Assembly: GCA_958298945.1 (NCBI GenBank)
Contig: OY282609.1
Location: 11,700,326-11,764,325 of the forward strand
Reading direction: 5' to 3'
Length of the DNA: 64,000 nucleotides
DNA from: Atherix ibis
Taxonomy: Eukaryota; Arthropoda; Insecta; Diptera; Athericidae
Under the pieces are notes generated by a model. That model did no database searches. It worked only from the letters and a program-made list of their open reading frames with translations, and was not told the DNA's origin. Below, piece by piece: positions 46,588 to 59,573 of this stretch (the first letter of the stretch is position 1; the number at the start of each line of letters is the position of its first letter). Both the position numbers and the translations under genes were made by a program.

Positions 46588-47134
46588 GGATTATCCAATT
46601 TATACTTCAGAAAGTAAAATTTAATAAACCATAATTAAAATTTGGATTTTGGTAAAATTTTTATTTCAATTATATTGTTTGAACTCTGCCATTTTGGCAA
46701 AATTTTAAAAGTCAAAATTTCATAGTTCAAAATTTATTGTGTTGAGGCTTGAGGCGCCACCTTGTGGAGAGCACATATTTCCCAGTTAAAATTTTCATGT
46801 TCAGGGTTAAAAATAGGCAGTAACAATCTCTCCTTTGAGGTTATTTTTGGCACATTTTCGGGACTCTGATATTGACATATGTATATGGGACTATGAAAAT
46901 ACCCAAATACGCACCAATGCTATCTTCAGACCAAAATGCACGAAAACAATGGTGAGTTTTCAGAGTCTAATATTCGACAATTTGGTTTATTGACGTATCT
47001 ACCGAGTAAGAAGTAAGCTTCAAAATGGTGATTCTGCCGTAACTATTGTATATTTTGCGCCTTAGATGACATATATGTTTGACAATTACACAAATGACAG
47101 GACCATACTTTCCGAACCACGGCATAAATAAACC
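46588..47134 (-). mobile_element. Decayed mariner-type element (family C)
   Basis: Bounded by GGATTATCCAATTTATACTTC (46588) and ...TTTCCGAACCACGGCATAAA (about 47109-47134). The minus strand reads EAYFLLGRYVNKPNCRILDSENSP near 46950-47010, the first-Asp segment of the transposase. 46680-46850 includes a GC-rich phrase (GAGGCGCCACCTTGTGGAG) that may be a separate insertion. Confidence 0.6.
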
Positions 47135-50120
47135 GGTATATTTTGTAAATATTTAAAAATAATTTTAAATGCTTTTAGTTACAAAATAAAAAACAATAAT
47201 GTCAAATACTCGTATTCTTATGACAAGTAAATTGTTATCAGTTTAAATCATAATTAAATTAATCTTAAACTGAATATCATTTACATACCAAAGAATTTCT
47301 ATTTAAAAAGTAGATTATTTTTATATTTTCTTATAATGGAAATATCTAAGAGTATTCATAAAAACTTGAGCACTCGAGGCAAAAGATGGAAATCTTTTTA
47401 AGAACTTGCGGAGGTGGGCAAATGTTCCTTTCAAAATCTATTCCCATTGGGACTACAAAATATTTATTATTATTATTTATTTGGATGGCCTTTTAAAAGA
47501 TAATATCAAAGTAACTACAATATTCAAGATTAAATTATTTTTAAATGTTTTCGCCCATAATTATTCTGAAAATGAATTTATCTATTTGAATTTTACAAAA
47601 CTTAATGCCAAAGAATGACCCAGCTGAAAAGTATTATTTTCCAGTAGCTTTAAAAGGAAATGAAACGCATAGCATAAATATTTAAAAGTAAAAATTTAAA
47701 TGAAAAATTCGATTTGCGTAAGAATATTCAACCTTGATTACCCACAAAATTTACTTGATTATCTATTTTCGCAAAAACATGCAATAATATTACAGAGCAT
47801 ACATTTATAAATAAATGGAAATTATTTGAAGCTTAATTAACCAATTATACAAAATATAAAATATAATTTGGCCTATACAAATTGAAATTTTGAAAGCATG
47901 CATATCCGTTTGTAGCACTATTTATGGTATACAAATCCTGTATGCCCATTTTCAGTTTTTACCTTGCGAACACTCACTTTGAAACTTATACAATTCATCT
48001 TCGATATTAATGAATTTTTAAGTTGTTGATTATACTTGTAAATAGTTTTAAATAATGTACTATTATAACCGGTTTTTTCTTACTCTTGACCAAATGGGTA
48101 TGTACGAGTATACATTATCAAAATTTCAAACTGTTTTTGCCAAATGTTTTGTAATTCAATTTTCCATTAAATATTATAAACATAAAATATTCAAAAATAT
48201 GTAATTAGTAAAAAAAAAAAATTTTCATAGCCAATAATAAAATGTAAAAATTAGTAGTTTGTTACAAAAATTTTTATTGTATATAATTTTTATTTTATTT
48301 TTTATTTTTACAAAATTTTCGACAGTAAACATTTTTGTAGACTTTTACAAAATTTTCGGCAATGATTAAATTGAAATATTAATCGTAGAACTTAAATTTC
48401 ATAAAATTGATACAAAATAATTGATTCTACAGAGCATATTATCATATTGTAAATAAAACAAAATAATTCTAAAATAATATTTAATAAATCACATTTTCAT
48501 CGTAAACATAATTACACTACGTTTTAAAGATATTTTTCTATCTCACTTGAATATCCATTCAAGGTTAACAAACGATGATATACTAACAATAACTCCCTTC
48601 AATATATTTAATGATGGTTAATTGCATATGCATTATATTAAGTAGTAAACATTTCCTTTTATTTTTAATCAATATACGTAATAATAGTAGCATAATTTAC
48701 TAGACAATGACCTCAATTTAATAATTATATTAAAATGTATAGAAAGCAAAGAATATTTAACATTGAACACTGTTGATGGAATTCTTCAGAAAGAACATCC
48801 ATTAGTTGGCGGCTTTTTATTAAAAGCATTTTCTTATACATACTTTGAATAAAAAACTCTACCAATACATAAAGTATGTTGAAAATAATTTAAAAAAAAG
48901 AAACTTATTTAAATTAAATTTCAATTAGCTACCGGTTAAATACAGCAATCAAGAATCAATTTTACCGCCTTTTATTATTAATTTTTTTAAGTATTTTCTT
49001 AAATTTCATCTCTCGCAAAAAAAATAGATGCATTCACATGGATAAGTATGATTTTTTTAATTTTATTATAAACACAATTATGTATTTGATGAGCATAATC
49101 AAAAAATAATTTGTCTGAAATAACTTTTCCATTAACCGATAATTATCATAAACACTTTGAGAGGAATAAAAGCCTTCTACATGAGAAATTCTTGGTTAAT
49201 CCTTTCGTTATTTATAATAGAAACTTTGTTCTGTGTCTAAATTGAAAAGTGTGAAAGCAATTTTTCCTCGTTCGGTTTGTCAATTCATTCACTGAATAAC
49301 TTTGAATAGTTCTAATAAAATTTTCAATTTAATAATTTAATATTTTCTATTAATACACAATTATTATTTCTAATCACTATAAAGTGTCTGTGTAACTATT
49401 CAGAATAATAAAACTTTCCTTTCAATATGATGTGCCTTTTCCTTTACATTTAAAATGTGAACTAAAAATCAATTAAGGATGAAGAAATATATTAAAAAAG
49501 CATCTATGATCGATTCTATTAATTTGAGTAATATTTCAGGTTTAATGAGAAATAAATTAGAGCTACTATAGTAAAAGACACTAATGTATTTTGAGACCCA
49601 GCCATAATATTTTTTTAAGTTTCCTAGATGTGTTATTAAACAAATTATATATATAATGATGATAGAAAGTGCTTCCGAAAACACATATTCATATGAAAAT
49701 GTAAAGAAATCCGAGAGGAAGCAGCTATTCAATAGCTTTTTAGAAGTAATTCTAGACTCGATTCTAATGTTGCAGCATACAAAAATATGTACATATGTAT
49801 GCAAACGTGCATGTATAATATTACGCAAGAAATAATGGCACACAAAATAATTAATGGTCCGAATCAAATTTTGACCAAATCAAATTTTGTATACTTTCAT
49901 GGCTATTTGCGTATATGAGTATATACCTGTTGAATAACATTATATTACTTCTAAAGCAAGCAAGTGTGATAAAACATGATAAATGCAAATAGTACTCGCG
50001 ATTTTGTAATACACTTTTTAAATTCATACAACAGAATAAAAGAAATAACAATTTCATGGAAAATGTCAGGAATTTTATCTTTTGATAATAGTTTCAATTT
50101 GTATGTTGTCCGCCTTCGTA
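47135..50120. other. AT-rich region without genes
   Basis: Only short AT-driven open frames, the longest 132 codons at 49469-49867 on the minus strand, without family resemblance. TACAAAATTTTCG is repeated near 48310 and 48345. Confidence 0.5.
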
Positions 50121-51379
50121 CGTGGGCTACTATATATATTTCTGGCCTAATAATGAAAATGCGAATATTTATCAACGAAAAAGGTTTTATTGTTTTTCAA
50201 AATATTCTCCATCAAGATTTATACACTTTTGCATGCGCTCAAACCAATTTTCGAAGCACTTTTTCCACTCCGATTGAGACACCTCCAAAACATGGTTTTT
50301 GAATGCTTCAACAGCATCTTCTGGCGACGAAAATCAAAAAGAAGTCATTGGGTGCCAAGTCAGGGCTGTACGGAGGATGACCCATCAATTCGACGTTTTG
50401 TCCGGTCAAAAAGGCGCTGGTTTGAGCCGATGTGTGAGAGCTCGCATTGTCATGGTGCACAATGATTCGACTTCTCTTGTTCGTTTTTCGAATTTCTCCG
50501 AAGACTTCAGGCAAACAAATGGTGGTGTACCACTCAGAATTGACCGTCCTACGTTGCACAAGCGGAACAGTCGCCACATGACCAGTTTTGCCAAAGAAAC
50601 AAGCGACCATTTGCTTCGAAGTGCTTCTTCCACGAACAACTTTCGTTGGATTTGACTCGTCTTGGAAGACCCACACGGTCGATTGCTGTTTTGTTTCGGG
50701 CTCATACGCATAGATCCATGATTCGTCACCTGTGACGATCTTATAAACGTCTTTTGAAGCACCGCGATCGTATTTTTTCAGCATTTCTTTACACCAATCC
50801 ACACGAGCCTTTTTTTGAGCGATTGTCAAATTGTGCGGGATCCAACGAGAACAAACCTTTTTTACGGCCAGGTGTTCATGCAATATCGAATGTATGCTGG
50901 TGGGAGAAATGCCTAGGCATGCCTCTACCTCACGGTATGTCACATGACGGTCTTGCATTATCAGTTCACGTACGGCATCGATGTTTTCTGGAACAACGGC
51001 TGTTTTTGGACGACCTTCACGGAATTCGTCTTTGAGCGAGCGTCGGCCACGATTGAATTCGTTGTACCAGTTTTTCACAGTGCTATAGGATGGTGCTTCA
51101 TAGCCATACAAAGATTTAAGTTCATCGATGCACTCTTGTCGTGATAATCCACGTCGAAAGTTGTGAAAAATGATCGCACGAAAATGTTCACGAGTTAATT
51201 CCATTTTTTTGCCAAATTGATTTTTTCAAGTCACTGTAAACAACACAAATGATAGTCGTACGTCAAAACGTTCTGAGTACGTTTATGCTAAAAAATGTCA
51301 AACTTTCCAATGGAAATGTCAGATCGCACCTGGCAACACTTAGTGTTGCCTAGGCCAGAAATATATATAGTAGCCTACG
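50121..51379 (-). mobile_element. Nearly complete mariner (DD34D) transposon
   Basis: A 1259-bp element flanked by TA (50119-50120; 51380-51381). Terminal inverted repeats of about 27 bp read CGT(G/A)GGCTACTATATATA... continuing TTTCTGGCCTA. The size is normal for mariner. One transposase gene runs on the minus strand. An additional small hairpin (GGCAACACTTAGTGTTGCC) sits inside the right end at about 51332-51350. Good coding preservation and matching ends indicate recent insertion. Confidence 0.95.
50187..51204 (-). pseudogene. Mariner transposase, disrupted by one small deletion
   Basis: Open from ATG at 51204 for 290 normal residues. The N-terminal paired helix-turn-helix region is MELTREHFRAIIFHNFRRG...APSYSTVKNWYNEF. 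Catalytic Asp 160 (TGDESW), Asp 252 (HHDNASSH) and Asp 287 (SPDLAPNDFFL) are present, with exactly 34 residues between the last two. After NDFFL the frame breaks into IFVARRCC and stop at 50308. The expected C-terminus (SPEDAVEAFKNHVLEV..., ending about 50187) is intact in another frame. The family normally has about a dozen residues between FFLF and the SPED segment, so a small out-of-frame deletion at about 50330-50340 is the probable lesion. Confidence 0.9.
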
Positions 51380-51381
51380 TA

Positions 51382-52084
51382 TTATGTGAACTATGCATTT
51401 TATTTAAAAAGAAATATTCACAAAGGTAACTAGAGTGTATCTATTGAATTGTTTATGTTCCTTTTCATATTCGTTTTGGTTATTAAAGAATAAAATTTTC
51501 TGTAAATAGTACAGTATTTCCTATAATAAAATATTGTAGTCTATAATACAGACATGAGAATAAATAAAATAAATAGAAATTGCGAATAGTGTTTTTAATA
51601 ACGGATTCTCTTTATAATCGTGTTTAGCGGAGCTTAAATTACTTACTGAATAACTGGATAAATAAGTGGAATGATTGACTTTAGCTGACATACACATTAA
51701 ACGAAATAACAAATTGTAAAAGAGATTCAGCACGACTACATACAATGTTGTAATTTCTTAATATTGATATAAAATGTATATCGTACAGTCCAATAGATAA
51801 TTTTCTTTCAGTTTGTGTTAAATCAGTTTAGCTAATATTTCTTAATAAAAAAATTAAGTTATTTTCTTAACTATGAATAAAAGTGGTTACATGGTATTCA
51901 TTTTAGTCCGAAGGTGTATTTTTTTAAAAATGAAGAAGAAACAAAAACAATTTGAAATTTATGAGATTTCTATGACTTGAAATTAAAGATATTTATGAGG
52001 ACATATTTTGGCACACTTTATTACTGCGCGAAGTGTTCAAAAAAGTCATTAGAAACACCCTTAAAAATGGCAAGGTCCAAGCAT
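51382..52084. other. Spacer without genes
   Basis: AT-rich; only short spurious frames. Confidence 0.5.
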
Positions 52085-52512
52085 CATGCAATCTTAATTT
52101 GATGTGTACTTTATTTAACTTTACTTTATGAATCATAAATTGGATAACCATTTGTATATAAAATGCTAATTTTTCAAAGTAAATTTCAATTAAAAATATT
52201 ACCATATATAATATTTTATTACAAATTTTTAGCTTTATTTCGTGAAAAATTCTTAGAACATGTAATTTTGAGACTTGGCGATATCAATTGAACTTCAAGA
52301 TCGTATTATTTGACGCAGTTAGACTTTTCCTTGTAGGGCTACGCAAAGGATCATATTTGCGCAGAAAATTGTCAAATTTAGAGCATTTTAAAACCAACAC
52401 CCGTCAAGTAATGGCCAAATTACAGCCTGGAATGTACGAAAAACGCATCAAAAATTACCTTAATACTTTTGAAGTCCCTTGGCGGCTATTTAAATGATGT
52501 TAAATTTCAGAG
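52085..52512 (+). mobile_element. Two decayed mariner-type pieces (family C)
   Basis: 52085-52155 is a right end (TTTACTTTATGAATCATAAA then TTGGATAACC). 52262-52512 encodes a worn C-terminus: DLTQLDFSL, a stop, GYAKDHICAEN..., ending GGYLNDVKFQ, corresponding to the WPPRSCDLTPLDFFLWG...GGHLNDV region. They need not come from one copy. Confidence 0.6.
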
Positions 52513-52565
52513 GTGGGCACACAAAAGGTCTATAAGAGCTGCATTTCGGTTTTTCATATATTATC

Positions 52566-53690
52566 GGGTTTTTCAATAGCAACTTGAGACTCATGATTTC
52601 TTACTGTGAACGCACCCTTAAACCAATCAGTGTGCTGTCATTGTCAAAACACTCAGTAACTTAAACATTTTCATCATGCAAAGACTCACGAACGAAGAAA
52701 GTTTAGAAGTAATAAAAAATTACTACGGAAATTCCGGGTCGGTGATTGCAACTTCAAGAGCGCTTACGACAATTTAGGTTCGTCATTCTCGCCCGAGCAG
52801 ACGAGCAGTTTACAATTTGGTGAGAAAATTTGAGTCAACAAATTCACTGTTGAATATCCCGTGCCAGTAAGACAACGCAGCGCCGAGAGAATATTGCTGC
52901 CGTTAAAGCGTCCGTTGCAAACGCTCGAAATCAGTCTATTCCACGGCGTTCTCAGAAATTGGGCATTATGGCGTATTTTCCGAAAGGATCTTGGCCTGCG
53001 CCCTTACAAGATCAAGTTAACTCAAGAACTAAAGCCACTTGACCATATGAAGCGACGCACGTTCTCAGATTGGGCTCTGGAGAAGTTTGCCGAAAATGAC
53101 TTTCATCGCAAAATCATCTTCAGTGATGAAGCGCATTTTTGATTGAATGGCTTCGGCCACAAACAAAACATGCGTTATTGGAGTGCTGCAAATCCTCATG
53201 CGCTTCATGAAACACCACTTCATCCACAAAAAGTGACTGTATGGTGCGGTTTTCATGCTGGTGGCTTCATTGAGCCATTTTTTTTTCCTTGATGAAAATG
53301 ACCGCCACTTTAGAGTCAATGGTGAACGCTACAGAGACATGTTGCAGCGTTATTTCTTCGATCAATTGCATGGGCTGGACATCAGTAATATGTGGTTTCA
53401 ACAAGACGGTGCCACATCCCACGCAGCGGGAGAAACAATCGACTTATTGAAGTCAAAGTTCGGTGAATGTGTTATATCGAGAAAAGGTCCTGTCGATTGG
53501 CCGCCGAGATCTTGTGATTTAACACCTCTAGACTTTTTTCTGTGGGGCTACGTTAAATCGATGGTCGAAGTCGAGTTCCATACATAATTGCATTGATTGT
53601 ACTTAAAGGCAATAATAAAAGTTTTGATATATCTTATATGGTTTGCGAGATATATAAAAAAAAAGTAATCAAGTTCTTATTCAAAAACCC
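52566..53690 (+). mobile_element. DD41D (rosa-type) mariner-family element, defective (family B)
   Basis: About 1125 bp between inverted ends GGGTTTTTCAATAGCAAC... and ...GTTCTTATTCAAAAACCC. Both begin GGGTTTT like family A but diverge inward. The single transposase remnant runs from ATG at 52676 to 53587. The C-terminal part between KSMV and the final FHT is deleted, which accounts for the reduced length. Confidence 0.85.
52676..53587 (+). pseudogene. DD41D transposase pseudogene
   Basis: Begins MQRLTNEESLEVIKNYYGNSG (DNA-binding region), continues in shifted frames through QRSAERI and LWRIFRKDLGLRPYKIKLTQELKP. First Asp is in FSDEAHF, immediately followed by TGA in place of a sense codon. 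Next come HPQKVTVWCGFHAGGF, a frameshift in an eight-T run at about 53279, FRVNGERYRDML, FQQDGATSH (second Asp) and WPPRSCDLTPLDFFLWG (third Asp, 41 residues after the second). It stops at 53587 after an internal deletion. At least three independent inactivating lesions. Confidence 0.9.
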
Positions 53691-55424
53691 TTTATAAATA
53701 CACAAATTTAAAATGAACGAAGAACCGCATGCGACTCGGGGAGGCGCATTCACCCACCTGTTTTATTCCAGGCATATTGATAAGGTCAAAGAAATATTTA
53801 TAATGAATTAAAAATTTCATTGAAATCTGAATTTTAAGTGTAGTTTATTTAATTTTTTTTACGAAGAATATATTGGATAGAGTATCTTTTATGACAGTAC
53901 ACGATATTATCTGAATACAATAATTATAGTCACTTTTCGAAATTGTATTTCAATATTATCCGAATTAAGTAATTAAGTATTTGTGCAGACATAAAACTTC
54001 AGTCTCTTATATTCTTCGATTTCAATTAGTTCTTTCTGATAAAAATATTTATAACCCACTTGTAAAAGAGCATACACATCGTTTTAATGATTAATTATTA
54101 AAATCCTTATCAGTCATAAAACCTATGTAAAATAAATAGCACCGGAAAGCAGATACGTACAATATAATAAATTATTATTTTTTCAGACGCAATATGTTCC
54201 TGAACTGTTATACTCTTGCACAGATAATGACAAGACAATTTCTTTGATTCTTTATTAAAAAATAAATACCAAATAAATGACAAAAAATGAGCACTATATT
54301 AATATAACTTAAACTTAAATAAACAAATATATAATTATATTTGTGTATTTGTATTTTTTTATTTATTGATTTGAGCATATAAATATTCTGACAAAATTGT
54401 ACACATTTTTATGCTTTTAGATGAATATATATTTTCTATTTTGTATTACAAATTCGATTTTCTTCGAACCAAAAAAGCAAAAACATCACGTGCAATGTGA
54501 ATTTATTTTTGCTATTTTAATATTTTTTTTAAATATAAGGAGACAAAATGCCAACATCAACTGTGCCACTTTTCCATTTCATTGAACACCGTCATCTTGA
54601 CTAAGTTTGAAAACAAAATGGTTTTGACTCTGTGAGCGGCATATCATTGAATCCCAAATGTGGCTATGTCCACTTCAGAGTCAGAGCCAAGGTGACTTCA
54701 AAAGTTACGGTTTACTAAATTGCACAATATAGAAAGAGCTATCGGAATTCTCTGTAGTTTTCTTTAGACGTGAATTGTACAATTGTTGGAGAATCGATGT
54801 GTTGAAGTGTTGCAGTCTGTCGACGCATTTCATTATTTCTCGTATCAAGTTTTTGTTGTTGTTGTTTTTTCAATCTCGAAGAAATTCCTATTTTCCCCTC
54901 TAACCCTATTTGTATTCATTTTGTATCATCATAAAAATAAAATTAACAAACAAGAAATTTCGAGAAAGTATGTAAGTAGAGCAAAGTGACTATAGCCCCG
55001 GATATTATCTACTGTAACGTATATTTTTCAAATGCATTCCCCATAAAATATGAAGTTGGATGTATGTTTTTTTTTTTAAATAAAACAGTTTCTAAACAAT
55101 TTCTACGTAAATGTTCTTATTTTTTTTAAATTAACTAATAATCATATTTATGTTTTTAAAATCAGTTAATTGTTATTAATTAAAGTTGAATATATCTAAA
55201 AGAATAACTTTTCTAAATTTAATAATTAGTTATTATTTTCTAAAAAGTTAATTTATGCATAAAATTATTTTTCGGTTTCAAAGTAGAATTAAAAAATGTG
55301 ATAAAAGAGGTTTTTGTGTTGAAAAGCTATTGATAAAATTCGATAACGAATGAATTTAAATAAAAGAACACACCCACCATGAAGGAGATAAATTTAACAT
55401 AAACTTGAATATGTGAAATTGATA
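53691..55424. other. No recognised gene
   Basis: A GC-rich patch at 53715-53770 (GCATGCGACTCGGGGAGGCG) and a balanced-composition stretch at 54540-54800 are unexplained. The 68-codon plus-strand ORF at 54783-54989 has no motif. The rest is AT-rich. Confidence 0.4.
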
Positions 55425-55925
55425 GTAAAGAGTTATCCATTTCGTGTTTCAGAAAGTATAGCCTTGTCATTTGACAGCTGTCAAGTATATATGTCATACA
55501 AGGTGACATTACATTATGGATCCTTTAATAGACCATTAAAGGCGCAGAAGATACGCCGATATAGTTCATTACTTACGAATTTTTAGAGCCCCGTATATGA
55601 TAATTTTGGTTACTATCCATCGAGCGAGCAATGAGGCTCATTTGAATTCATTGTATCGTCGAAAATTGGCACTGTGCAGAATTTTTTTCTGAAGGTGTCA
55701 TTTGTGATATCAATTTTCGTTCGATTTGAGGTTATTACACTTGAGAGCATTTAAAAACTAAAATCCGCCAATTCAAAAATTACCGAATCTTACAAAAGGT
55801 CCGCTGGTAGACATTAAATTACATTTATTTCGTGCATAATGGTAATTACCAAGCAGTATAATGAAATAAAAATTTAATGGAAATCTGAATTTTAAGTTAG
55901 CGAATCACAAATTGAATAGTCATGT
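55425..55925 (+). mobile_element. Decayed mariner-type element (family C)
   Basis: Ends GAGTTATCCATTTCGTG and ...GCGAATCACAAATTGAATAG are family C termini. The interior retains a reversed-looking CGAGCGAGCAATGAGGCTCA phrase also seen in other copies, and an AGTATATATGTCATAC region. No readable transposase. Confidence 0.5.
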
Positions 55926-57899
55926 ATGTGTATATAAAATAAATAAGGTTTTTATTCCTAACTAAAAAAGAAAATAGTACATTTACAACATATATACATG
56001 TCGTCATTTAAAAGTATTTATTTTTCTCATTTATTGCAATCAATTGCATTGAATAAATTTAGAAATTTTTTTTTTCCCACCACATAAAATATAGTCTGAC
56101 TATATGACCATATTAAGGTAGATCTAGAAGAGTTTCGTGATCCGTTCTTAAATGCCAATAATCTACCCAAGATCAAACCAAAGCAAACCAAGAGACCTAA
56201 TTTTTATTCGAACACAAAAAACTTTAAATAAGTAAAAGTTAAGAATGCACACTGAAATTCATGAAAAGAATCCGATTAAGATAAGTATTTATTGGACAAG
56301 ATAAACGAGATCATTCGGAAAAGTAAAATCTTATGTTCGGATTATTGTAACACAAAACTCTTTATATAAAACGATACTCTACAATTGTAATCTTATAGTT
56401 ATCGATAATCATTATTCAGAGTAGAGGATCTTGTATTCTGAACGTATTTATTTTAAAAGGTCTTTTAAATACCTCTCCAATATTTGTTAGCTTTAATTTT
56501 ATTATTTTTATCAATCTCCTTTTGATTTGTTTTTTTTTTTTGTATTTATAACATAAAACATGATTTTCAAATTTTTACGTTAATAATAAATTCTTGATAA
56601 TTTATCATGATTGAGGATATTTCGATTTTTATAAAAAAAATTCTATGCTACTCATTTAGCTTTTTTCGATTTATTTCGAAATTTTAACTGGAAAAAAATA
56701 ATTATAAAAGCGAAATTTTAACTGAAAAAAAACTATTCAAATAAATATATTCCTCATACGAATAGGAAACATGTAAAAATGTAATTAATTTAAATAAGTT
56801 CAATTTATACGTTCAAATGTCAAAAATATGATTTAAATTCTATAATGGATTTATTGTCCATTATTCAATAAATACAAATTGAAAGGAAATATTTGTAATG
56901 CCGTGTCTTTTCGAAAACTAAAATTTCAAAAGGCAACTGACATAATTCAAATAAATAAACATCATCAAGTGATTTGGTTTGAAAAACTATTGAACCTATC
57001 TTTTGAAAAGCTGATTTGTTTTTTAATAAATAGTTCATAATTTTAAAAAGAAATAAACAAAATACCTTTTATATTTTTTAAATTTATCTTTACACAAAAT
57101 AACTCTATTCATTAATTATACATTGTTGCTATTACGAACTTTTATAAAGTCTACATTAACAATATTTTTAAGAAAATTGTATAACTATTTTACTACGAAC
57201 TACGAACTAATATGAACAAGTAGGCAACACTTATGGATATTATGATTAATGGAATATTTTGGTACCAAATTGTATCTTTCAATTTCAAGAAAAATGTTGT
57301 TATATATTTTTTTAACTATAAAATTGTAAATTATAAGCTCTATAAAATTATTTAATGTAGATGTTATAATAAGAATCTTTAGCTTTAGGCCATTTCCAAA
57401 TATAATTCCATCAGCTAATGTGAAAGCCAATAAGTCGGGAATATTTTATGCTCTAAGAATTTATATTTCTCTGTGAAAATGTTCAATATTTGCGCAGCCA
57501 TTCATCATTATTTTAAAGTTTTTATATTCAACTATCGTGTAAGTTAATTTTTTTTTTGGGTTTTAGTATTTTCTATCATATTCTGTCACTAAAAAGTATT
57601 AGAAATTTCATCAAAAAAGTTATCAAGTAAAATAAATTGATTTTGACAGCAAATTTATCGATGTTAAAAGATCAATAGTCTACGATGTATTATATAAATG
57701 TAGTCAGTTATACAAGTAAAATATTTATATTTATTCATTTATTAAATTATTTGATAGTTTTGATTAGAAATAAAATTTAATAAGTCTAAGCTTATATAGA
57801 AGTTTCAAAACTTCTTAATGTTTAGGGCACAGTACAAGGATATTTATAAAGGAGTTAATATTGTTGAAATATTGAGAAAAATCAGATATTTTTGAAAAC
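55926..57899. other. AT-rich region without genes
   Basis: No feature above background. Confidence 0.5.
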
Positions 57900-58085
57900 T
57901 TAGATTGGGCCCTTAGCACATTTAATATATCGAATCGATCATAATTTTTGGGTCTTGGATTGGGACTTTAACCCATTTAATTCGGACATTAGCATATTCA
58001 ATATATCAAATCGAACATCCTTTTGTGACCTTAGCATATTCGATTGAGACCTTAGCACATTCAATATATTGAATCAAAATAATAT
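57900..58085. repeat. Imperfect minisatellite
   Basis: Three to four degenerate units of about 50-65 bp with the core TTAGCACATTYAATATATYG, near 57913, 57988 and 58051, and a partial unit between. Confidence 0.7.
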
Positions 58086-58124
58086 GATTGTGCAATAAAA
58101 ATCGTTGGGAATAATCATCAATAA

Positions 58125-58790
58125 GAAACACTGGTAGGCTTCTATTTCGCGGTTCCGAAAATACAGTTGTCATTTATAAATTTCATACAAGTTAACATTT
58201 TTTTAGTTTAAGATTTGACAATTCAAATTATTGATCGTTTAACTACCGAACAATGCCAAAAAATTGTTAAAAATGTCTAAAAATGTGATTATCCTGACCT
58301 AGCCACGTTGCACGGGTTTTCGAACAAAAGTTTATCAAGAATGAGGCTCATTTCTCACTGGGTCGATACGTTAATAGATAATATTGCTATAGATATTACT
58401 CTTAAAACCCCAAGCGATTGTGCAGAAGCCTTTGTATCAGCTGATAGTGTCGTTGGTTCGTATTTCTTTGAAAATGAAGGAGACACAGTTACCGTCAATT
58501 CTGCGCGCTTTTTTTAGCCTAAACCAGAAGATTTTAAATCTCGACCATATGTATTTTCAATAAATTGAAATTTATTACAGCCCAAATTGTGCAAAAGCTC
58601 ATGAAAAATTACCTCAAAAAGATCGAGTGCTGCAAGAATCCATTGGAATTACCATATGTTATTTTCAATGCGTAATAGAAATGTCCTGTCAATATAATGA
58701 AATAAATGTTGTAGAAATCTTAATTTTGAGTGTGTTTAATTTACACTTATTATCCGAAGCACAAATTGAATAACGTTTCAGGTTATGGCT
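58125..58790 (+). mobile_element. Decayed mariner-type element (family C)
   Basis: The left end GCGGTTCCGAAAATACAG and right end ATCCGAAGCACAAATTGAATAAC are family C-like. The inner frame at 58430-58515 reads SADSVVGSYFFENEGDTVTV, the GxxGPYFFxNEAGxTVTVNGER segment before the second Asp. The C-terminal third survives only as fragments. Confidence 0.6.
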
Positions 58791-59573
58791 CTTTTTTAGT
58801 TTATAATATACAATATCATTAATTAAAATTATAGCTGTGAATTGAGATTTATTATTTTAGGTAATTTTATAGGAAAACTATAATTGTCATTAACTATATG
58901 AAATTCTATAAAAAATACTATAAAGTATAAGCCATTGTGAAGATACATTTTATTATTTATCTACTTCCAACTACTAAAAGTTCTAAATAAAAGAAAGAAA
59001 AATATTACAAAACCGTTGTCCATTTTGTATTTTATCTTAACCTTAATATTATTATTGTAATCGAGATGACACTTCGGTGGCTTTTGTTCACTTTCTGAGA
59101 AAGTCTTCTCAAATACAAGTATGTATAGTACGAGTAAATAAAAGAATAGTAGATAAAATTTATTTTTTCGAGAAGTCTGAACAAAAGTTCCCAACCCTCT
59201 ATAATAAAATTATAAAAAGAGCTTTATACATAAAGAGGAATATAAGGAGAAAAAATTATTTTCAGTTAAAATTTAATAATCTAGCGTCTAATTGACTTCT
59301 TTGATATAATTTTCTTTTATATCAAAGAAGTCAATTATTATGTTTAGTTGTTCGAAAGAGCATAATTCAATAATATTCATTGTTTCTATTGCCTTTTGAA
59401 TATATGACGTATATTTGACTCATGTACCCAGGCAATTTGGTTTTGTTAGTAATTTTATACTTTTAAAATGAATTAAGTTAAAATTTTCTTTCAATTAAAA
59501 CTATTTATAAAAGTATTTTTTTTTTTCAATTTCTTTTCATATACTGCACTTTTACCATGTTAGAAGGTACCAG
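58791..59573. other. No recognised gene; contains a perfect hairpin
   Basis: AT-rich. 59289-59309 and 59317-59337 are perfect 21-bp inverted repeats (TAATTGACTTCTTTGATATAA and complement) around a 7-nt loop. The remaining open frames are not convincing. Confidence 0.5.

Noticed and set aside
49469..49867. 132-codon minus-strand ORF
   Set aside because: Composition is that of random AT-rich translation; no homologous feel to any family.
50299..51144. Plus-strand ORFs inside the 50-kb mariner
   Set aside because: Antisense shadows of the transposase gene.
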